Below are positions 50,590-60,397 of a stretch of DNA of 64,000 bases, piece after piece. Origin of the DNA: Cuniculiplasma divulgatum. GTDB lineage: Archaea; Thermoplasmatota; Thermoplasmata; Thermoplasmatales; Thermoplasmataceae. Position numbers and translations under genes: made by a program. Below the pieces are notes generated by a model, which saw only the letters and a program-made list of their open reading frames with translations, ran no database searches and was not told the origin of the DNA. The DNA lies in contig CP133595.1 in the NCBI GenBank assembly GCA_031200235.1, forward strand, positions 558,001 through 622,000, written 5' to 3'. The number at the start of each line of letters is the position of its first letter. The first letter of the stretch is position 1.

Positions 50590-50721
50590 TTATCTTGCCA
50601 GTATGACTTTTTCTATACTGGGCCTTTCCTTGATGAAAACCCTTGAACCGCACTCGCATTCAATTTCAGCAGTTCCAAAGGATTTCTCAAGCGGCCTTCC
50701 ACACCTGATACATTTATACAT
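50590..50721 (-). CDS. rpoP: RNA polymerase subunit P (Rpb12 homologue)
   Basis: 43-residue zinc-binding subunit, begins [16 protein letters not shown] and ends SIEKVILAR. Two cysteine pairs (CIRC at 4-7, CECG region at 22-24) bind one zinc. Very short but has the full family pattern, and it sits between rpl37ae and pus10 as in many Euryarchaeota. Its start overlaps the end of the L37Ae gene by 8 nt. Confidence 0.9.
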   Translation of the reverse strand: MYKCIRCGRPLEKSFGTAEIECECGSRVFIKERPSIEKVILAR

Positions 50722-50974
50722 TCTGTGTTTCCTCCGAAGCAACCACAGGTGTTCTCAGTTCTGGGAGATAAGAGCCACCTGCGAATTTATAGCCGCAGTG
50801 CCTGCATTCCCATATGCCTGCAGCCAGCCTCTTGACTTTCTTCTTTTTGCATGAAGGACATGCATAAAAGGCTATTTTCTGCTTGTAAATCTCATTCCAG
50901 GTTTTCCTGACTGTTACTCCGTATCTGGGGCCGAAACGCCCCGCAGCTCCTACCTTGATAGTTCTTTTAGACAT
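50714..50974 (-). CDS. rpl37ae: 50S ribosomal protein eL43 (L37Ae)
   Basis: 86 residues from [19 protein letters not shown]; a GTG three codons upstream is less likely. Zinc ribbon CPSC (about 39-42) and CRHC (about 57-60). Located between rrp42 and rpoP on the same strand, part of the exosome operon. Confidence 0.95.
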   Translation of the reverse strand: MSKRTIKVGAAGRFGPRYGVTVRKTWNEIYKQKIAFYACPSCKKKKVKRLAAGIWECRHCGYKFAGGSYLPELRTPVVASEETQNV

Positions 50975-50979
50975 TAATA

Positions 50980-51765
50980 TCACTTGAAGTATTTTTCTCT
51001 GATCTGTCCACCGATATCACTTGATAACTTTATAGCTTTTCTTATCTCATCAAGAGTGAAATAACCGGTGTCCCCCTTCTGCATTGCCCTGATGTGTTCA
51101 TCGGCGGTTGTGGTGACCGTGATGCGTGCCGTTGAAAGCTGCTCTTCCTCAAGGTCCGGGTCAGCAACAAGCTCATCTCCTATCTTCACCATTGTTACTG
51201 AAATGGGAATGCTCCTTACAGGAAGTGCGAAATCTTTCCCGCCTTCAGTGGATCCTGGCACAACTGCTGATTTGAGGGCAGAAACAACTGCCAGTGTGCA
51301 GGCATCTATGAGATTCCCGTCAAAATCGATCACGTCAATATCAGCGAATACGATCCAGACCTTCTTGGCAGGTTCGATCACCAGAGATTCAAGATCGATC
51401 ATCTTGCTTTCCCTTATGCCCCTGTCCACAACCCGTGCAATCTCTATGGAACCTTCATTGGGAGGGCCCGCCTCGAAGGTGGGGAACGCCATGGGAAGCA
51501 GTTCCACATTTGTGGTGAGAACCCCCTGGTTCGGCGTGTCCGGGAATGGCTCTCCAGATTCGATCTTTATGCCTGCCACTACCTTTGTTTTGCCAAGCTT
51601 GACGTAGGCTGATCCCGCTGATCGGGGAACATAATTCGTGGTTATTGAGATCTCCCTGAAACTTTCAGGTGATCTTCCATCGCCCCTCTTTCCCTCTTTC
51701 AGTTTCTTCAGTATGTAATTCCTCTTAATTTCCGAAAGTACTCCGGCTTCATCCTTCGGCATCAC
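50980..51765 (-). CDS. rrp42: Exosome complex component Rrp42
   Basis: 261 residues, RNase PH fold, catalytically inactive half of the Rrp41-Rrp42 hexamer. [24 protein letters not shown] (seen as [14 protein letters not shown]), [17 protein letters not shown] and [13 protein letters not shown] are the conserved blocks. Its start overlaps the rrp41 stop by 4 nt. In complex with Rrp4/Csl4 it forms the 3'-5' RNA degradation ring. Confidence 0.95.
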   Translation of the reverse strand: MMPKDEAGVLSEIKRNYILKKLKEGKRGDGRSPESFREISITTNYVPRSAGSAYVKLGKTKVVAGIKIESGEPFPDTPNQGVLTTNVELLPMAFPTFEAGPPNEGSIEIARVVDRGIRESKMIDLESLVIEPAKKVWIVFADIDVIDFDGNLIDACTLAVVSALKSAVVPGSTEGGKDFALPVRSIPISVTMVKIGDELVADPDLEEEQLSTARITVTTTADEHIRAMQKGDTGYFTLDEIRKAIKLSSDIGGQIREKYFK

Positions 51766-52514
51766 TCACCACCCCTCTCAAGGGCCAGCGCCCTGTATTT
51801 TCCAGCCAGAGCTTCTCTCTGGATCTCATATATCCTCTTTGTTGCGTCCATTATGAGCGCTGTAGCCTGATCAAACTCCTCCTGGCTCAGATCGCCATCC
51901 ATCTGCATAAGGACGATTTTCCCTGATTTTGCAAGTATTCCCATGGGAAGATCGGCCTGGCCGAAATTATCCTCTTCCTTGCCCAGGTCCAGGACTATCT
52001 TTCCATCCACCTTGCCAGCCGCACAACCTACAACCATGTCCCTCATTGGAATGCCCGCAGCTGCCAGAGCAACGGAACTTGCTGTGAGACCGGCGATTCT
52101 CGTTCCCGCATCAGCCTGAAGGACTTCAATGAAAACATCAATCTGGGCTCTTGGGAACTGTTCCACCATAACTGCGGCGGAAAGCGCCTCTGAGATGACC
52201 TTTGATATTTCCACAGATCTCCTGTCCGGCCCCGGCCTTTTTCTTTCATCCACGGAGAATGCGGACATGTTGTACCTTGCTTTCACAACAGCCTTTTCGA
52301 TGTCCTGCGTATGCTTTGGGTAAGCTTCCCTTGGACCGTATACCGCCACAAGTATCTTGTTGCCCCCCCACTCTATGAATGCTGACCCGTCTGCCCTTTC
52401 CAGAACATCGGTTTCAATCTTCAATGGCCTTAGTTCCGTTGGGGATCGCCCATCTATCCTAAGACCGTTCTCATCAATCAATTTAATATCAGACGCTGTT
52501 CCCATTTTTTCCAC
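51762..52514 (-). CDS. rrp41: Exosome complex exonuclease Rrp41
   Basis: 250 residues, active RNase PH subunit that phosphorolytically degrades RNA 3'-5'. [42 protein letters not shown] and [13 protein letters not shown], followed by the catalytic Asp region [18 protein letters not shown], are all present (listed as short blocks). Overlaps rrp4 by 26 nt and rrp42 by 4 nt. Confidence 0.96.
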   Translation of the reverse strand: MEKMGTASDIKLIDENGLRIDGRSPTELRPLKIETDVLERADGSAFIEWGGNKILVAVYGPREAYPKHTQDIEKAVVKARYNMSAFSVDERKRPGPDRRSVEISKVISEALSAAVMVEQFPRAQIDVFIEVLQADAGTRIAGLTASSVALAAAGIPMRDMVVGCAAGKVDGKIVLDLGKEEDNFGQADLPMGILAKSGKIVLMQMDGDLSQEEFDQATALIMDATKRIYEIQREALAGKYRALALERGGE

Positions 52515-53178
52515 CCTTTATTTCCTCAAGATATTTCTGCATTCTGTCCGTCAATCCGGTGGTATGTGCTTCCCTCTCCACCACCTTTATGGCCTCTATT
52601 GCGGCCATAACATTTTCCGGTTCTCCATCAACCCATATGAGTCCATTCTGGCCAACCACTATTCTTGTTTCAGTGGCGTCCTTGATCATGTTGACCATGG
52701 ATCCGCCCTTCCCTATTATTCTGGGAACCTTGGGCGCCTGAATGGAGGCGATGTGCCCGCCCTCAAGTTTTCTCAGGCCCACATCCTTTAGCGTTATCCA
52801 GCTTTCCTTAATCTCGTTGACAGTCATGACCTTTGCGTAAACGTAGTCGCCAGTGCCCAGGAATTTTTTGATATTACCTGCATTTGTTCTCCATGGAGTG
52901 TCGTTCATGTGCAGCAACGTGTAATATGGGGAGTTTATGTCAACAGTCCACATTGATGGGCCAACCTCTATTATCTTCCCGATTACCTTGTCACCCCTTC
53001 TTGGAAAGTAAGGGCCCGAAAATGGGACAATGTCCACGAACTGCTCACTTTTCTGCACAATACCGAAATACTGGGAACAGTATAACTGATCACCGCATTT
53101 GTATACGCCATTTCTTGGCTTTCCAAGTGAAGAATCTATCTCATCACCTGGCATGACTATCTGTTTCATTTCCGACAT
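52489..53178 (-). CDS. rrp4: Exosome RNA-binding cap subunit Rrp4
   Basis: 229 residues from [14 protein letters not shown] at 53178 (Shine-Dalgarno ggtga 4-5 nt upstream); the frame is open further upstream but without family similarity. N-terminal barrel, S1 domain ([20 protein letters not shown]) and KH domain with [15 protein letters not shown]. Forms the trimeric cap that feeds RNA to Rrp41/Rrp42. Confidence 0.95.
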   Translation of the reverse strand: MSEMKQIVMPGDEIDSSLGKPRNGVYKCGDQLYCSQYFGIVQKSEQFVDIVPFSGPYFPRRGDKVIGKIIEVGPSMWTVDINSPYYTLLHMNDTPWRTNAGNIKKFLGTGDYVYAKVMTVNEIKESWITLKDVGLRKLEGGHIASIQAPKVPRIIGKGGSMVNMIKDATETRIVVGQNGLIWVDGEPENVMAAIEAIKVVEREAHTTGLTDRMQKYLEEIKGGKNGNSV

Positions 53179-53330
53179 CCGTTCACCTTCAATAGAGAAA
53201 CATGCTTCCGCAACCCCAATACGAACCCTGCTTTCTTTGCAAACCGGTGCGTTCCATACCCAAGTTGAAACAATACTTCCTTCGCCGAAGAAGAGAAGCT
53301 GTTCTCGTCCATATCTCCTGTACGTCGTTT
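53166..53330 (-). CDS. Possible 54-residue gene ahead of rrp4
   Basis: A frame beginning MKRRTGDMDENSF and ending LKVNGCRK overlaps the rrp4 start by 13 nt and follows an AT-rich box (aataaatattg). In many archaea an RNase P protein gene occurs in this operon, but I see no similarity to Rnp1 or Rnp2. It may be a leader peptide or not coding at all; the rest of the 53179-53415 gap is empty. Confidence 0.25.
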   Translation of the reverse strand, partial: KRRTGDMDENSFSSSAKEVLFQLGYGTHRFAKKAGFVLGLRKHVSLLKVNGCRK

Positions 53331-53415
53331 CATCTTTATGCAATATTTATTCTTATCGACTCGAAGGAAACGTGGAACATGAAAATTCAATGGCAGGCTT
53401 GCAGCAAACCTGCAA

Positions 53416-54114
53416 TTACTTTCCCTTCACAACCCTGATGTCCACATTATCCCTTGATTTCCTGCTCAGCTGGCTCATGATCTCCCCTGCCATCCCTGCG
53501 GGAACCTCCAGCAGCCCGATCCATGATCCGTCCTTGCCCCATTCCTCCCTTACGAGATAACCGGTTCTGGCTATCTCTCCGTATACTTTTCCATAGGCAT
53601 CCCCTGTAAGTTTCACTGCCAGCTTTGTTTTTTCCATCCTTATGGGAAGGATGGGCTTTATTGCCTTAAGCACAGCCTGAAGCTGCTCTCCTGCACTCTT
53701 GAATGGATCAATATGTATTTTTGCGTCGTCGATGGCTTGTGAGATACGTGCAGGAGGATGGGGGGCATTTGTCTGTGGGTTTATGGATTCCCTTGAAATC
53801 ATGTCAATAATCTGCTTCCGCCTTCTCTCCAGCATTTCGTGCCTCTGTTCCGTGGTAAGCTGGATCTGCCCCTTCTTTATGATTTCAATGGCAATCTGCG
53901 CAACATCCGTGGTCTTGAAAACTTCTTTTATTGATTCCTCTCCGGCTTTCTCGCCTTTTCTGGCATCCTTGTATATTTCGTCCAGGGCGAGATCGTTTTC
54001 AACATCAATCTTTCCTTCCTTGATCCTGTCAGTTGCATCTGGATCAACAAATATCTCGAACTTATGGCCATGAGATTCGTATCTGGCCACTATAGCGTCC
54101 TCCACTCTGACCAT
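53416..54114 (-). CDS. sdo1: Ribosome maturation protein SBDS/SDO1
   Basis: 232 residues. Archaeal Shwachman-Bodian-Diamond protein homologue, needed to release aIF6 and mature 50S subunits. DAIVARYESHGHKFEIFVDP at the N-terminus, IIKKGQIQLTTEQRHEMLE (central) and IKPILPIRMEKTKLAVKLTG (domain III, ferredoxin-like) are the three family blocks. Located between psmA and the exosome genes as in most archaea. Confidence 0.95.
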   Translation of the reverse strand: MVRVEDAIVARYESHGHKFEIFVDPDATDRIKEGKIDVENDLALDEIYKDARKGEKAGEESIKEVFKTTDVAQIAIEIIKKGQIQLTTEQRHEMLERRRKQIIDMISRESINPQTNAPHPPARISQAIDDAKIHIDPFKSAGEQLQAVLKAIKPILPIRMEKTKLAVKLTGDAYGKVYGEIARTGYLVREEWGKDGSWIGLLEVPAGMAGEIMSQLSRKSRDNVDIRVVKGK

Positions 54115-54157
54115 GTCCGCAGATAAGTTAAATGGATAAAAAAATATTTATTGGGCT

Positions 54158-54868
54158 TTACGCCTTTTGCATCAGTTTCTCAACTTCTTCCTTCTGGTAA
54201 ACATGGAACTTGTTCCCGACGTTTATTGTGGCAACTTCGGGATGCCTGAACTCTGCACTGTCCTCATTCGATGTCTTCAGCGCCTTGATTGCAAGAATAA
54301 CTGCATCGTTTTCAGACAGGTCTTCCTTGTATTCTTTTTCAAGGAAAGCTGTAACCTGGTCCCTGAGTGCCCCTATTGTGACTGCCTTGTACTCATTTAT
54401 GGTTCCTGCAGGATCACAGTCGAAGAGCCTTGGACCCATGCTGTCCGTACCGGCAAAAATCATTGCCACACCATATGGCCTAACTCCGCCGTATTGTGTG
54501 TACTGCTGCATCTGGTCTGCGACCTTCTTAACAAGGTTCTCTATGTTAACCAGTGAGCCGTAGGTGATTTTCTCCTGCTGTGCCGCAACCCTGGCAAAAT
54601 CCACCAGGACTCTGGCGTCGGCTACGAGCCCAGAGGTCACTGTTGCCACGTAATCATCAATGGGCTGGATTTTCTCCATGGAATTCTGCTCCACCAGCCT
54701 GCTGCGAATCTTCTTGTCGGAAATCAGTGCTACTCCGTCCTTGTAACGGATTCCAATTGCCGTCGAACCTTTCTTTACTGCTTCCCTTGCGTATTCAACC
54801 TGAAAAAGTCTACCGTCTGGTGAGAAAACTGTGATCGCTCTGTCATATGCCATTTGGCCCTGCTGCAT
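54158..54868 (-). CDS. psmA: Proteasome subunit alpha
   Basis: 236 residues, extremely similar to the T. acidophilum alpha subunit from its first residues ([20 protein letters not shown]). Forms the gating outer rings of the 20S proteasome; [20 protein letters not shown] is the N-terminal helix and gate, and [11 protein letters not shown] and DPAGT follow. First gene of the SBDS-exosome supercluster. A Shine-Dalgarno-like ggtga lies 6-10 nt upstream. Confidence 0.97.
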   Translation of the reverse strand: MQQGQMAYDRAITVFSPDGRLFQVEYAREAVKKGSTAIGIRYKDGVALISDKKIRSRLVEQNSMEKIQPIDDYVATVTSGLVADARVLVDFARVAAQQEKITYGSLVNIENLVKKVADQMQQYTQYGGVRPYGVAMIFAGTDSMGPRLFDCDPAGTINEYKAVTIGALRDQVTAFLEKEYKEDLSENDAVILAIKALKTSNEDSAEFRHPEVATINVGNKFHVYQKEEVEKLMQKA

Positions 54869-54978
54869 CTATGTCACCTTTTCGACCAATAGACTACACC
54901 AATTATTAAGGTTTCGTAGCGTGCGCAATTATACCAATCTCGAAATATTTAATCGCCAGATTCATATTATGTGGTGTT

Positions 54979-55836
54979 ATGGATGCAGCAGAACTTTCCC
55001 GCCATGGTTACATTGTAATGGATGACCACATGCACCTGCGGGAGGATGGGAGGTTCACTGATGCTGTTCATATGTTTGTCTCTGCAGGAGGGAACTGCAT
55101 AAATCTAGTCAACGTCCCCCGTGAGGATTTTTCTCTGGACCACTATTATGAGATCCTGTATGCCAACACGATCTCCATGGGGGACACCGTGCGGAATAAG
55201 TATGGGATTGCAGTGCTTGTTACCCTGGGACCATATCCACTGGACTACTTCAGGTTCATGAAAGCAGGGTATGATCCGGTTTCTGAAATGAAAAAGGGAA
55301 TGGACCTTGCCATAAAGCTTGCAAAGGAAGGACGTTGCAACGCCCTTGGTGAAGTGGGCCGGCCGCATTTCCCTGTAGAGGACTCCGTTATGTCAGATTC
55401 CAATGAGATACTTGAATACGGTATGGAACTCTGCAGAGATGCGTCAATTCCCATAATGCTCCACACGGAGGACCTGTCAGAAGATTCGTACTCAAAGCTT
55501 GTGGAAATGGCGAGAAAATCTGGATTGCGCCCAGAAATGGTGGTGAAACATCATGCACTTCCGCAGGATCTTGCCATAGGCGTTCCTGTGCGAAAATCAA
55601 TTCTTGCTTCAAAATCAAATGTCAGGAAGGCTCTTGCCATTTCTGATGATTTTCTTCTGGAAACTGACTATGTGGATGATCCGGGATCATGGAAGGTCAT
55701 CCCCCCTGACAGTGTTCCAAGGAGAGTTTCCATGATACTACAGGAATTTGAAGACTGGGAATCTTTTGCCAGCAGATGCTGTATGGAACTCCCCACGGAA
55801 ATTTATGGAAGGGAAAGTTTCAAGGCTATATTATAG
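54979..55836 (+). CDS. TatD-related metal-dependent hydrolase
   Basis: 285 residues, amidohydrolase-like TIM barrel. Metal-binding DDHMHLRE (about 15-22) at the first strand, EVGRPHFPV (about 123-131), ILMLHTED-like IPIMLHTEDLS, VVKHHA, and LLETDYVDDP near the end give the His/Glu/Asp ligand set of the archaeal TatD-like family. Role unknown, possibly nuclease or hydrolase. Divergent from psmA; a TATA-like aaatatttaatcg lies about 25-35 nt upstream. Confidence 0.85.
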   Translation: MDAAELSRHGYIVMDDHMHLREDGRFTDAVHMFVSAGGNCINLVNVPREDFSLDHYYEILYANTISMGDTVRNKYGIAVLVTLGPYPLDYFRFMKAGYDPVSEMKKGMDLAIKLAKEGRCNALGEVGRPHFPVEDSVMSDSNEILEYGMELCRDASIPIMLHTEDLSEDSYSKLVEMARKSGLRPEMVVKHHALPQDLAIGVPVRKSILASKSNVRKALAISDDFLLETDYVDDPGSWKVIPPDSVPRRVSMILQEFEDWESFASRCCMELPTEIYGRESFKAIL

Positions 55837-56113
55837 CATTCAATCTGCCAGAAAGGTTGGAGGATGCAGGGCTCATTTTTGGGGAAACTCTGAGGGCTCT
55901 GGAAGTTGAATCACTGGCACGTGGAACAGGTATCTCGTATGGGATTGTCAGATATCCTGCAGTGCATTAAGACCCATCACATGAGAAACTGCGCTGACAG
56001 ATGCGTTCCGTTCCAATGCTGTTACTTGCTGCATCATTGTGCTTTTCCCCATCATTGTCAGTCCTGAAGTCCCCTCAAAAAATACTTAATATAGGGATCA
56101 GCTATTAATTCCG
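55837..56113. other. Gap after the TatD-related gene
   Basis: 277 bp. A stop-free stretch up to 55970 reads protein-like near its end (GETLRALEVESLARGTGI, then YPAVH) but has no good start and overlaps the TatD gene, so it may be a remnant. AT-rich tacttaatatagg at about 56083 is a plausible GINS promoter. Confidence 0.35.
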
Positions 56114-56782
56114 ATGACCTTCAACCCCCAACAGATTGACAGAATAACCGATGAATTACGCTCCTTTCTGAGGGTTGAAGTTAGATCCAGGAAGCCAAAG
56201 AAACTTGATCCGGCCTTTTACAGGAATATTAATTCGGCCCTTGAAACACTGAAGGATGAAGCCCAGACATACCTGAAAAGCCAGGATATTGACAATTACA
56301 TAATGATCAAGGAGCGCATAAGTGATATAGAGCGTGATTTCAGGGCATTTTTCCAGAAGAGATTTGAAAAGATTTCCACGCTCTCCCTGTATGACCTGGA
56401 TGGCGAGACCCTGGGTGCTCTGACACCTGAGGAAAAGGATTTCATCACAAGGCTGCATAATCTTATGTATGATGAATTCAACGTTCTCCTGAACAAGGTG
56501 AGCCCGGCCGAAGAGGTGAGGGAGGAAACTGAGGAGATCGTGGAATCCATTCCCGAACCTGAAGCAGCGCCTGAGGCAAAAGTTCCGCCGGAAGAAATTC
56601 AGCCAGAGGGCATCGCGACTCACTCCCAGTTTGTTGTTGTGAGAATTCTAGGAGATCAGCCACCAATTGCGCAGCCCGAAAGAGATTATTTTCTTCATGA
56701 TAATGACATAATCTATATCCCCGATAAGTTCGCAGAACTACTGATCAAAAGAAAGGCTGCCCAGCTTGTGAACCTGAAATAG
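56114..56782 (+). CDS. GINS complex subunit (archaeal Gins51/Gins15 type)
   Basis: 222 residues. Helical A domain first (RITDELRSFLRVEVRSRK, then LTPEEKDFITRLHNLMYDEFNV), then an acidic Pro/Glu linker (about 130-170) and the small C-terminal B domain: VVRILGDQPPIAQPERDYF, DIIYIPDKFAELLIKRKAAQLV. A-B order is that of Gins51. Part of the replicative CMG-like helicase. The long linker is characteristic. Confidence 0.88.
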   Translation: MTFNPQQIDRITDELRSFLRVEVRSRKPKKLDPAFYRNINSALETLKDEAQTYLKSQDIDNYIMIKERISDIERDFRAFFQKRFEKISTLSLYDLDGETLGALTPEEKDFITRLHNLMYDEFNVLLNKVSPAEEVREETEEIVESIPEPEAAPEAKVPPEEIQPEGIATHSQFVVVRILGDQPPIAQPERDYFLHDNDIIYIPDKFAELLIKRKAAQLVNLK

Positions 56783-56847
56783 TTAAAATCATCGGAAAAA
56801 AATATTATAAAAAAGAAAAGGGCGAGGCATTGATCCTGCCTCTAATT

Positions 56848-58674
56848 TTATTTCTTCCTTACCGCCAGGACAATACCTGCTATGACTGCCACAACTACAA
56901 CAGCTATTATTGCAAGATCAAGAGCACTTAGCGGAAGCGGGGAAGGTCCTGAACTGCTTGATATGATGGAATCGGTTATTGTAATCGTATGGTTAGAGAA
57001 GTGCGGTACATGAATGACAACCAGGTATCCCCCGTTGACCTGTTCGTATCCATAGTAAGCCGACGTGCTGCTTGTTGCGTTGATTGCTGTGCCGATGGAT
57101 GAGGAAAGGTTTGCCAGGTGTCCGTCAAAGTACACGTATACCTTACCTGAGTTCATGTAGCTCTGGTTAATGAAGAAAACAAGGTTAGTGCCGGCGTGCT
57201 CAGATGACCCTACTGCGATCTGGATTTTTCCGTTTGCAATTGAGTTTATCTTCATGGACACTGAATTGTTCAGCATCATTGTGTAGTTCACTGCTGTGTT
57301 GTTAAGCGAATCTATTGCCACCTGTGCTGCCACCCTGCCCTTTTCCATTGCATATTCCACATGGGAGAATACTCCCGCTGGAACCCTGTTAAGTCCTGGA
57401 GGGGCAAGGAAATGCACTATTGCCACTTCAGATGTCTTTATTGTGATTATGTTGTCGGTTGCGTTGAACGTAACATTTCCGCCTGATATGCCAAGCATTC
57501 CCCTGAAGGTTGAGTTGTGTATGTAGTAAAGGTAAGTTCCGCGCTGGAACTGCTGTTCGAGTTCAAGTTGTGCTCCATCCTGTGTGCTCAGGTTCTGTGT
57601 GACAGATGTTGCGTTCATGTGGATCTGGGGGCTAGCAACTCCTCCAATCCTGCTCAGGTTAGTTATTGTGAGGCTGCTTGATATGTTGAGCTTCATTGTG
57701 CCGTTATTCAGTATCATGTCCAGCTGGAGGGCCGGGTTGTCGTGCACTGTATATATGTAAGAGCTGTTGGCATAGAAGAACAGGCTTCCATAGGTCATTG
57801 GGATTCCTGTCCTGAATGCAGGGAACATGGATGCGTTTCCAATGGAGCCGTTACCTGCTGATACTATGCTGTTGAATATCAGGGTATGGTATGAGCCGTT
57901 CGATGAATAGTTGCTTATGACGCCGGTCTTATTGTTGAAATTGAAGTTCACAAATCTGCCGGTGACGTTACCGGTTGAAGTGTTGTAGGTGAATCTGTTC
58001 CCGTAATCGTGCTCGTGCATGTACTTCTCCATGATATCCTTTAAGTTGCCCGATGCTACAAAGCCAGAAATCAGGATACCAGAATTGCTGGATACGCTGA
58101 TGGAATTGTGCGATGAGGTGAGCGTCTGGGTTGCTCCATTGCTTATGAAATAACCGCTGAAGTTCTGGTTTGTCAGTTCATAAAGAGTGAGCGAAGAAGA
58201 GAATGACATGCCGTTCTGCATTGAGAACATTCCAGAGAAACTGTCGGAGTTCTTCATATCAAAAGTTCCTGATATCTTTGTCACTGTGCCATTGAAGGTG
58301 AAAACCTGCTTTGCCTGGCTGCTTGAAGATGCAGTCATCATGATGAGGGAGTTGGAATCCTGTCCGGAGATCAAGGTCATGTTTTTTATACTGAATGGAG
58401 CCTGGTTGTCCTGAAGATTAGTGTACCCGCTCAGTGATGAAAGGTTGTTTCCACTGGCTGTTACTTCCGTTGCAAGGATTACATTTCCCACGGAATCGCT
58501 TCCGGAATAGCTTACGTTTGTGATGGTTCCGTTGCCGTAGTAATCAAATGAATAATTCCCGATGCTTTTGACAGCGGGAGCAGGAGGCGAAGTAGCATAG
58601 GCGCCAGCCAAGGCCACCGCGCTTCCGGACATTATGACCACCATGGCAAGGACCATGATCATCTTACTGTTCAT
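56848..58674 (-). CDS. Large Ser/Thr/Asn-rich cell-surface protein
   Basis: 608 residues. Signal peptide at 1-25 (MVLAMVVIMSGSAVALAGA), long strand-rich ectodomain with very many N-x-S/T sequons, and a single C-terminal membrane helix (LDLAIIAVVVVAVIAGIVLAV) ending in RKK. Such type I surface proteins coat cells of wall-less Thermoplasmatales; heavy N-glycosylation is expected. No enzymatic domain is recognised. A minus-strand TATA-like agtttatatttac (about 58695-58707) lies about 25 nt upstream. Confidence 0.8.
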   Translation of the reverse strand: MNSKMIMVLAMVVIMSGSAVALAGAYATSPPAPAVKSIGNYSFDYYGNGTITNVSYSGSDSVGNVILATEVTASGNNLSSLSGYTNLQDNQAPFSIKNMTLISGQDSNSLIMMTASSSSQAKQVFTFNGTVTKISGTFDMKNSDSFSGMFSMQNGMSFSSSLTLYELTNQNFSGYFISNGATQTLTSSHNSISVSSNSGILISGFVASGNLKDIMEKYMHEHDYGNRFTYNTSTGNVTGRFVNFNFNNKTGVISNYSSNGSYHTLIFNSIVSAGNGSIGNASMFPAFRTGIPMTYGSLFFYANSSYIYTVHDNPALQLDMILNNGTMKLNISSSLTITNLSRIGGVASPQIHMNATSVTQNLSTQDGAQLELEQQFQRGTYLYYIHNSTFRGMLGISGGNVTFNATDNIITIKTSEVAIVHFLAPPGLNRVPAGVFSHVEYAMEKGRVAAQVAIDSLNNTAVNYTMMLNNSVSMKINSIANGKIQIAVGSSEHAGTNLVFFINQSYMNSGKVYVYFDGHLANLSSSIGTAINATSSTSAYYGYEQVNGGYLVVIHVPHFSNHTITITDSIISSSSGPSPLPLSALDLAIIAVVVVAVIAGIVLAVRKK

Positions 58675-58811
58675 ACTCCATTGATGACAAGATGTAAATA
58701 TAAACTTATAGGTACAACTCAGCGCTCAATATTCCGTAGACCTTGGGAAATAAGGCTCCAGATAAAAATATAGATTTTCCTGGCATAGAAGACTCTGGGA
58801 CATAAGTAGCC

Positions 58812-59777
58812 CTACCCATTCACAAGCATCAGGTTGTGCAGAAGTCCCTTGCAGAATCCTGAGGTCTCTATACGATCTTTTCTTCTCTGGAATATCATGT
58901 GCCCTGTCGATCTCTTGTCTGAGGAGAATCCTGCCTCGGAGTTGCTTCTTTTGAAGTATTCCCTCAGGTATGCTATGGGATCGTTCATGAACCTAAGGAT
59001 CATATGCCTCCATGCCCATGGCCCCCTTATTCTGGAATTCTTCTTCGGTATGATGAATATCCTTGTGTTTTCAGAGAAGTCATCAAGTATGCTCTGTCCA
59101 GAATAGTATCTGTCCAGCCTGATGCTTTCCAGATCTATCCTCAGATTGGCGATCATGTCCAGGGCTTTCATGTATGCGTCCCTCTCCGATCTGAGGGAGA
59201 CGGCATACCCAATGTACATCCTTGTACTGAGGTCCATCAGGGCGAATGAATAGACGAACTGCCCTTTCTTTACGGATTCTCCATGTTTCTCCCTCATTGA
59301 TCGGTAATGCTTGGTTACAGTGAGGGAATAGCCTGTTCCATCGCCAGCAGCATCACATTTCCCGATCTCCTTTTTCCTCAGTGTTTCAATGAAGAGGTTG
59401 TTCAGTATCATGATAACAAGGGGATCTGAATAGAGCCTTTCAACGGTCTTGTATGAGATGATTCTGTCAATTCCAAACAGCGGCAGCCCATATGCCATTC
59501 TCCTGTTGCTTAGCTTCATTATCTCCTTTGTCAGGAGTATGAATGCTTTCTCCTTAGCGTTCAGTAAAGATGGCCTGCCATATTCATTTATGGCAATGGA
59601 GGATGCATGATCGATCATGGATCTGAGTTCCACTGACATTCCAAGAAGTCTTTTCCTGTATATTTCCTCATATTTCTTTGTATCTGAGATCACCGGCACT
59701 GAGAATTTCTGCCTGTACTCTTCTATCAGTGTGTTGATGTTATCCCTGAATGCCTCGTACTGATCCTGGGTGATCAC
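58812..59777 (-). CDS. DDE-type transposase
   Basis: 321 residues. Probable catalytic acidic residues lie in KCDAAGDGTGYSL (about 141-153), RLDRYYSGQSILDDF (about 218-232) and SNSEAGFSSDKRS (about 287-299). The arrangement resembles IS4/IS5-superfamily transposases of archaea that travel with a DUF2080-like protein. Intact and therefore possibly active. The start (GTG/ATG region at 59777) is set by the divergent passenger gene. Confidence 0.82.
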   Translation of the reverse strand: MITQDQYEAFRDNINTLIEEYRQKFSVPVISDTKKYEEIYRKRLLGMSVELRSMIDHASSIAINEYGRPSLLNAKEKAFILLTKEIMKLSNRRMAYGLPLFGIDRIISYKTVERLYSDPLVIMILNNLFIETLRKKEIGKCDAAGDGTGYSLTVTKHYRSMREKHGESVKKGQFVYSFALMDLSTRMYIGYAVSLRSERDAYMKALDMIANLRIDLESIRLDRYYSGQSILDDFSENTRIFIIPKKNSRIRGPWAWRHMILRFMNDPIAYLREYFKRSNSEAGFSSDKRSTGHMIFQRRKDRIETSGFCKGLLHNLMLVNG

Positions 59778-59811
59778 GAAAGTATGATATATACCGAATA
59801 TATATACATTT

Positions 59812-59976
59812 GTGAAGAAGGTTCAGGTTGTTGAGGCCAATGAGATTACTGTAAGAAACATTCAAGCCTATATGGAAAAAGTTGTGACAAAATTCGGATC
59901 AGGAGCAAAGGTGGATTGCCCCAAGGAATTCCTGGGAAAGAAGGCCTATCTCATAATTGAAAAAGACCAGGAGTGA
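59812..59976 (+). CDS. DUF2080-like transposase-associated protein
   Basis: 54 residues, GTG start, begins MKKVQVVEANEITVRN and ends AYLIIEKDQE. VVTKFGSGAKVDCPKEFLGKKA matches the AbrB-like pattern (T-K-x-G-x-x-x-x-I-P-K-x-x-G-K) of DUF2080 proteins found beside archaeal transposases. It lies divergent to the transposase inside the same element and stops exactly at the right terminal repeat. Confidence 0.75.
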   Translation: MKKVQVVEANEITVRNIQAYMEKVVTKFGSGAKVDCPKEFLGKKAYLIIEKDQE

Positions 59977-60008
59977 CGACTTCTGTCCCGAAGTCTGGCA
60001 TAGAAATA

Positions 60009-60020
60009 ATTTTTATATGG
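60009..60020 (+). promoter_or_regulatory. TATA-like box of the RNase P RNA gene
   Basis: atttttatatgg lies about 17-25 nt before the first paired base of the RNA (60035) and only 5 nt behind the target duplication of the upstream insertion sequence. Confidence 0.55.
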
Positions 60021-60032
60021 TATGAGATACAG

Positions 60033-60353
60033 ACCTGGAGAAAAGCCCGAGGGCAGCTTACGCTCGAAAGAGTGAGGAAAGTCCCCTCTCCACGGTGAGT
60101 TCCAACTGCCGCAAGTCAGTGCCCCGGGAGGGACGGTTCAGGGAAAAGAAAAATACGGCTCCGACAAAGGATGATTCTCAGGATGACGTTCTCGGAATAA
60201 CCGATGGAAACCCTTCCTGGAAGGAGAAAGTCTAAACAGGCCTTATGATGTCACCGAGAGGGCCGGGTAAGACGCAGCCATATGGCGAAAGTCGAATGCT
60301 GCCAGCCCGAAAGGGGTAACAGAAAGGGGCTTACTCCGGGCATTTCTCCAGCA
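60033..60353 (+). ncRNA. rnpB: RNase P RNA
   Basis: About 320 nt archaeal type A RNase P RNA, the catalytic RNA that matures tRNA 5' ends. The ends pair as P1: ctggagaaa (60035-60043) with tttctccag (60343-60351). Conserved regions are present: GAGGAAAGTCC (about 60071-60081) near the 5' end and ACAGAAAGGGGCTTA (about 60319-60333) near the 3' end. Internal hairpins agcccgaaaggggta and similar are consistent. Confidence 0.93.
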
Positions 60354-60397
60354 AACCCAATTAATATATACATACAAGGTCTACGTGCGTGATAGTT

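Larger units (their letters stand above)
58790..59996 (-). mobile_element. Insertion sequence of about 1.2 kb with DDE transposase and DUF2080-like passenger
   Basis: Imperfect terminal repeats of about 20 bp (agactctgggacataagtag at 58790 and the complement of agacttcgggacagaagtcg ending at 59996, 16/20 matches) are flanked by the direct repeat ggcataga (58782-58789 and 59997-60004). It contains a minus-strand transposase and a divergent small gene. Inserted just before the RNase P RNA promoter. Family not assigned with certainty. Confidence 0.75.
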
